Notes under the pieces: model-generated
Told to the model about the DNA's origin: nothing
What the model saw: the letters and a program-made list of their open reading frames with translations, nothing else
Database searches by the model: none
Source of the DNA: Gossypium raimondii
Taxonomy: Eukaryota; Streptophyta; Magnoliopsida; Malvales; Malvaceae
Assembly (NCBI RefSeq): GCF_025698545.1
Contig: NC_068569.1
Coordinates: 24,242,001 to 24,306,000 of the forward strand
Reading direction: 5' to 3'
Length of the DNA: 64,000 bases
Part shown: positions 60,235-64,000 of the stretch, in pieces
How positions within the stretch are numbered: position 1 is the stretch's first letter
Layout: every line of letters starts with the position of its first letter
Position numbers and translations under genes: made by a program

Positions 60235-60933
60235 TTAAAAGTGAATCAAAGTTGGCATCTCGTATCGACACAGTGGGCAAATATGATTAGTTTCCAACCA
60301 TTTAACGATGCAACCATCATGGTAACCATGGCCACAAGGCATCCAAGCAACCTCCTCGCCTTCCACAAACTCCTCCAAGCAAATGGCACATTCATCCTCT
60401 CTCTTCGTCATTGAATCCCATTTAACCCTTTCCAGACCTTCAATCGATGACCTACTTGCTGGCGTGAAGTTGACCACAGCGTTCATCAATAATTCATTAA
60501 TCAACTCATCATCATAACCAATATCATCAATCAACTCATAATCATAATCAATATCATCATCCTCGATAATGTTCACGTCAACAACTATGTCCACAACCAC
60601 CTCTATATTTATTACTTTAAGCCCAAGGTTCATTGGGTTGCTATTTGCATCCCTCGTAAAACGTAAAATGGGAGGAACGACAGCGAACTCAATGAATTCT
60701 CGAGAAACTCTCGAATGAGGAACTATGCAGTCAGTGATGTCTCGGTGATTTAGTTCAATCAAAAACCTATCTCGATCAAAAACCAGGCTTTGTTCAAAGG
60801 TATCTACAGTGATTTCGGAATTGAGAGATGGAACATAACGAAACTCTAAATCGATGTTGAAAACATTATCATCGAATTATTCTAAGTCGGGCTCATTTTC
60901 TTGCCTAATATTCACCTTGTAACATAAAGCCAT
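60235..60933 (-). pseudogene. RING-H2 E3 ligase gene, copy 2, early stop but intact RING
   Basis: From ATG 60933 the frame matches copy 1 for 18 codons, then meets TAA at 60877-60879 (GAA TAA TTC, where copy 1 has GAA GAA ATT). The rest stays open to 60235. It codes the Asp/Glu-rich stretch and a complete RING-H2: CAIC, then C14 residues later, GHGYHDGC and CPLC, with spacing C-x2-C-x14-C-x-H-x2-H-x2-C-x10-C-x2-C. Single exon. As written only 18 residues would be made from the first ATG. Internal initiation at the ATG in NPMNLGLK could yield a shorter RING protein. A RING of this type recruits a ubiquitin-charged E2. The substrate is unknown. Confidence 0.75.
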
Positions 60934-61114
60934 GGTAGTATTTTGATTTTTTTTTCTGTGGTATGATATGATTTTGAAAGTGAAGAAATAATACATTTAT
61001 AGATAAATGTGTTTTAATTATACTCTAATTAGGAATTCAATACAGAAGTTGAAGTTGGAATTAAACACTGTTTTTATATGATTTTTTCAAAAAAATTGTT
61101 AACATGATTTTGAG

Positions 61115-61358
61115 AAAAAACCTTGCTAGCATTGCCATTAATAAAACCTAAAATTTCTCCGAATCAAAACATGATTTTGAGAAAAAACCAATTTGGTCGC
61201 TTACAGTTTTCATATATCATAAACATCGATATAACAATGAAGCACACCTCATCCCAATTCTTTACAAAGACCCTCCATGTGCAACCACGCGAAAAGTAAA
61301 GAGCCTGATATGCCCATGGCCAAGTACCCTCGACAAGTTCCTTTTGCTCAAACATCTT
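61115..61358 (-). pseudogene. TLC gene scrap, copy 2
   Basis: Same structure as 47335-47572: TLC intron 2 text joined to part of exon 2 (FEQKELVEGTWPWAYQAL), abutting BOR coding sequence. The deletion and the junction are shared, so both arose before the duplication. Confidence 0.8.
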
Positions 61359-63379
61359 CTTTGTTTCTGCTCTCCCCGTCATCGCCTTCGGTGAGCAGCT
61401 GAGCCGAGATACAGGTTTGTCACTGTTCCATTCATGAAACAGTATTCAATGGTGAAGTTAAAAGGTTATGTTTAACATGGATTTGGGTTTAGATGGGAGC
61501 CTAAGCACGGTTGAAACGTTGGCATCGACTGCCCTTTGCGGTATTCTAAACTCGATATTCGGTGGCCAACCACTTTTGATTCTTGGAGTTGCAGAGCCAA
61601 CTGTTATCATGTATACATATTTGTATAACTTTGCAAAAGGAAGAGATGACTTGGGGCAGGAACTACACTTGGCTTGGGTCGGATGGTAAAACGAGTCTCC
61701 GTTGTTATAGGTTCTGCGAAAGTTTTGGGAAGTACTTGATTTTCTAAGTTGATAAACGTTTTGCAGGGTTTGTGTTTGGACTGCTCTCTTGTTGTTTCTG
61801 CTTGCAGTATTTAATGCTTGCACGGTAATTAATCGGTTCACAAGGATTGCAGGCGAGCTTTTCGGCATGTTGATCAGTGTTCTGTTTATTCAAGGGGCTA
61901 TAAAGTATAAAGGTAAAAATCTGATCAAAAGAAAATAAATCATCTACCATATGAAGTTCTAAACACCTACCGATGATTCGATTGTAGGGGGTTGTGAGTG
62001 AATTTCAAGTTCCCGATCATCAAGACGCGAAGTCAGAGAAGTATCAATTTCAATGGGTTTACACAAAGGGATTGTTGGGAATCATGTTCTCGCTTGGCCT
62101 TCTCTATACCCCCTTGAAAAGTCGAAGGGCGAGGTCATGGTGGTATGGCACAGGTTTGTCAAGCAAACAAATTCATAGCATTTGACTATTTTCGGGTTTA
62201 GTATACAAAATAAGCTCTCATAAATGGCTGCTGAATATTGTACAGGGTGGTTTAGAAGCTTCATTGCAGATTATGGGGTACCTTTAATGGTTGTAGTGTG
62301 GACAGCGATGTCATTTAGTGTACCAAGCAAAGTTCCTTTTGGGTTCCAAGAAGGCTTTTTAGTCCTCTGCCATGGGAACCTGCATCATCACAACATTGGA
62401 CCGTAATTAAGGTAACCGTACTCGCTTATCGTGTATGTCTTGCAAGAAAAGGCTACAAGGTTCAAGGTTGACAGTGTTATAAATAATCAAATTGCAGGAT
62501 ATGGGAAGGATCCCTCCATTGTACATCTTTGCTGCATTTATTCCAGCTGTGATGATTGCGGGACTTCACTTTTTTGACCACAGTGTTGCTTCGCGAATGG
62601 CACAAGAAAAGGAATTCAATCTCAAGAATCCATCTGCATATCATTATGACATCTTGCTGCTTGGATTCATGGTAAACCTCATGCTCGAACGGTACCACCA
62701 CCCGAATTATAAACAATCTTATCGTATACTCACGTTTTACCACCGGGAACATGCTTGCAGACTTTACTTTGTGGACTAATATGCCTCCCTCCTTCGAATG
62801 GAGTCCTACCACAGTCTCCTATGCATACTAAGAGCCTTGCAGTTCTCAAAGGGCAGGTGGGTACGTACATTCTAAAGCAAAGTTTCCTACCAGATATAAT
62901 TGACCTGGTTACATGTTTAATTTTTCGTGTACGAAATGCAGATCATCCGATAAAGATGGTGCAGAGTGCTAAAGAAAGCATAAAGCATAAAGCTAGTGAC
63001 TCCGAAATATACAGCAAGATGCAAGCGGTGTTCATCGAAATGGACAAGAGTCCAGAAGTAAGTGATCCTTTATCTTGAAACATTACAAATGACATTTTAG
63101 TCCACAACTCGTAGTTTTGCTTCAACTCCGAATTGCTTGTCCGTATTCTCCGAATACATAACGATAAGTCTTATACAATGCCTGCATCTGACCTTAACTA
63201 TTCCAGTTACAGACTGCAGTTATTAAAGAGTTAGAAGACTTGAAGAAGGTTTTTATGAGAGGTGAAAATGAAGGAGAAATAAAAAAGGAAACATTTGATC
63301 CTGAAAAGCATATCGATGCCTACTTGCCAGTTTGAGTTAATGAATAGAGAGTGAGCAATCTTTTGCAGTCACTCCTAGT
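61359..63379 (+). pseudogene. Boron exporter (BOR/SLC4-like) pseudogene, copy 2
   Basis: Same exon order as copy 1 from VIAFGEQLSRDT to SNLLQSLL, then cut at 63379. It keeps the Trp codon at 62138-62140 (RSWWYGTG) and the acceptor TGTACAG before FRSFIADYG, both lost in copy 1. Its membrane exon [20 protein letters not shown] is intact. It shares the 5' truncation, the -1 frameshift near 62949 and the TGA at 63333-63335. Private lesions are a 1-bp deletion near 62340 (KVPFGFQEG) and TAG at 63345-63347. All downstream exons are absent. Confidence 0.85.
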
Positions 63380-63403
63380 GATTTCGACGTTGAGAGATGG
63401 AAC
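63377..63403 (-). pseudogene. Sliver of a third RING copy
   Basis: Directly after the BOR break the plus strand reads AGTGATTTCG, then TTGAGAGATGGAAC. This matches RING copy 1 at about 47028-47053 with two or three mismatches, in the same orientation. The copia element begins right after it. Confidence 0.5.
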
Positions 63404-63830
63404 TGTTGAAGCCGTGGCCTGCATTGCAACAAAGAACCAACAGCAGCAAATTGTACAATTTTAGCTGCTATACTGTTTTGTAGCAAAGAAATGGAGTTGG
63501 TTCAGTTATAAAATTATTTTTTGAATATTTTGTTCCTATGGAACTTAGCCTAAATCTTTGTAATGAGTTAGCTAAGTTAGTAGGAAAGATTGACTGATGT
63601 AATAGCTGGTATGCCAACTTTCTTTTGTATACAAGTTGCTATATTTTTAGTAAGTATTAAGTAAGAGCGATTAAATTAGTAGGTAACATCAAATACTTTT
63701 GTAACCTTCATATATTCAAAATTTGAATGAAATTATGATGACTTTCGATTACAAATTTTCTTCTTGAGTTCTTTTCTTTTGTTTTTTCTTTCATTCGTTT
63801 TGCTTTCTTTGCTACGCCATTTATCCAACA
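63404..63830 (+). mobile_element. 5' LTR of Ty1/copia element
   Basis: TGTTGAAGCC...TTATCCAACA, 427 bp with TG...CA ends, directly followed by a tRNA-iMet type primer site and a gag start. The element continues beyond the window. Confidence 0.85.
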
Positions 63831-63832
63831 AA

Positions 63833-63845
63833 TGGTATCAAGAGC
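63833..63845 (+). other. Primer-binding site (initiator tRNA-Met type)
   Basis: TGGTATCAAGAGC, one base off the common plant TGGTATCAGAGC, two bases after the LTR. Confidence 0.85.
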
Positions 63846-63936
63846 TTTCAGTCTTTGAGGGCCTTGGTTGTACAATCGTCACTAAGCAAATTGTGTTTGA
63901 AACAAAAGAAGAAGAGGTTGTTTTGCTTGCTGAAAA

Positions 63937-64000
63937 ATGAGTTTTACACCACCTCCTCCACCTGTCTTTGCTGGAGAAAATTACAACATCTGGGCAGTGA
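63937..64000 (+). CDS. Copia gag-pol start, truncated by window end
   Basis: ATG at 63937 opens MSFTPPPPPVFAGENYNIWA, the usual N-terminus of plant Ty1/copia gag (the YxxW motif preceding the UBN2 domain). It stays open to the last base. The rest of the polyprotein lies outside, so completeness cannot be judged. Confidence 0.8.
   Translation, partial: MSFTPPPPPVFAGENYNIWAV

Larger units (their letters stand above)
58741..63379. repeat. Segmental duplication, copy 2
   Basis: Same order as 45011-49586. The left border is inside TLC intron 1 (ATTAAAGATGTTAAGACGC). The right border is CCTAGT inside a BOR exon, after which sequence switches to a RING-like sliver. Confidence 0.9.

Overview
The window is a repeat-rich, AT-rich piece of a dicot nuclear genome. 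Introns with GT/AG borders, nested LTR retrotransposons with 5-bp target duplications, MITEs and tRNA-like SINE heads all fit a plant chromosome. The gag fragment and the LTR types look to me like those of Malvaceae, most likely cotton (Gossypium). That assignment rests on remembered family resemblance, not on a search.

Layout. 1-8600: a partial gypsy-type LTR, a MITE-like foldback, a solo LTR with a perfect 5-bp target duplication, and a 1.5-kb tandem duplication that copied half of that LTR. 8610-20473: a complete non-autonomous Ogre/Tat-like LTR retrotransposon on the minus strand (target duplication TACAC). It carries one gag-like ORF that has lost its central domain. 20479-30315: a MITE, a second solo LTR (target duplication TTAAC), a decayed copia gag, a hAT-like relic and a gypsy LTR fragment. 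30316-35856: a rearranged plus-strand relative of the Ogre-like element. 35857-38662: a ~187-bp tandem repeat, two SINE heads and a 1.4-kb foldback.

The gene-bearing part starts at 38.8 kb. It holds a two-exon small plant protein gene (38827-39743), a two-exon At4g08330-like gene (40705-42525, minus) and a three-exon TLC-domain membrane protein gene (43739-45867, minus). These are followed by a gene-fragment cluster present twice (45011-49586 and 58741-63379). Each copy holds a TLC 5' part, a RING-H2 E3 ligase gene, a TLC exon-2 scrap and a boron-exporter (BOR) pseudogene fused to that scrap. A 5.25-kb Ogre-related element (50868-56122, target duplication GGTTG) sits just 3' of the first BOR pseudogene. 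At the right edge a sliver of a third RING copy is interrupted by a Ty1/copia element: its LTR, PBS and gag start are visible and it runs out of the window.

Only three genes look potentially functional: the 38.8-kb gene (with a doubtful C-terminus), the At4g08330-like gene and the full TLC gene. The RING and BOR copies carry stops, frameshifts, lost splice sites or truncations. Some BOR lesions are shared by both copies, so decay began before the duplication. I found no evidence of a new biochemical system. The most informative signals are the structural histories of the retroelements and of the duplicated gene-fragment cluster.
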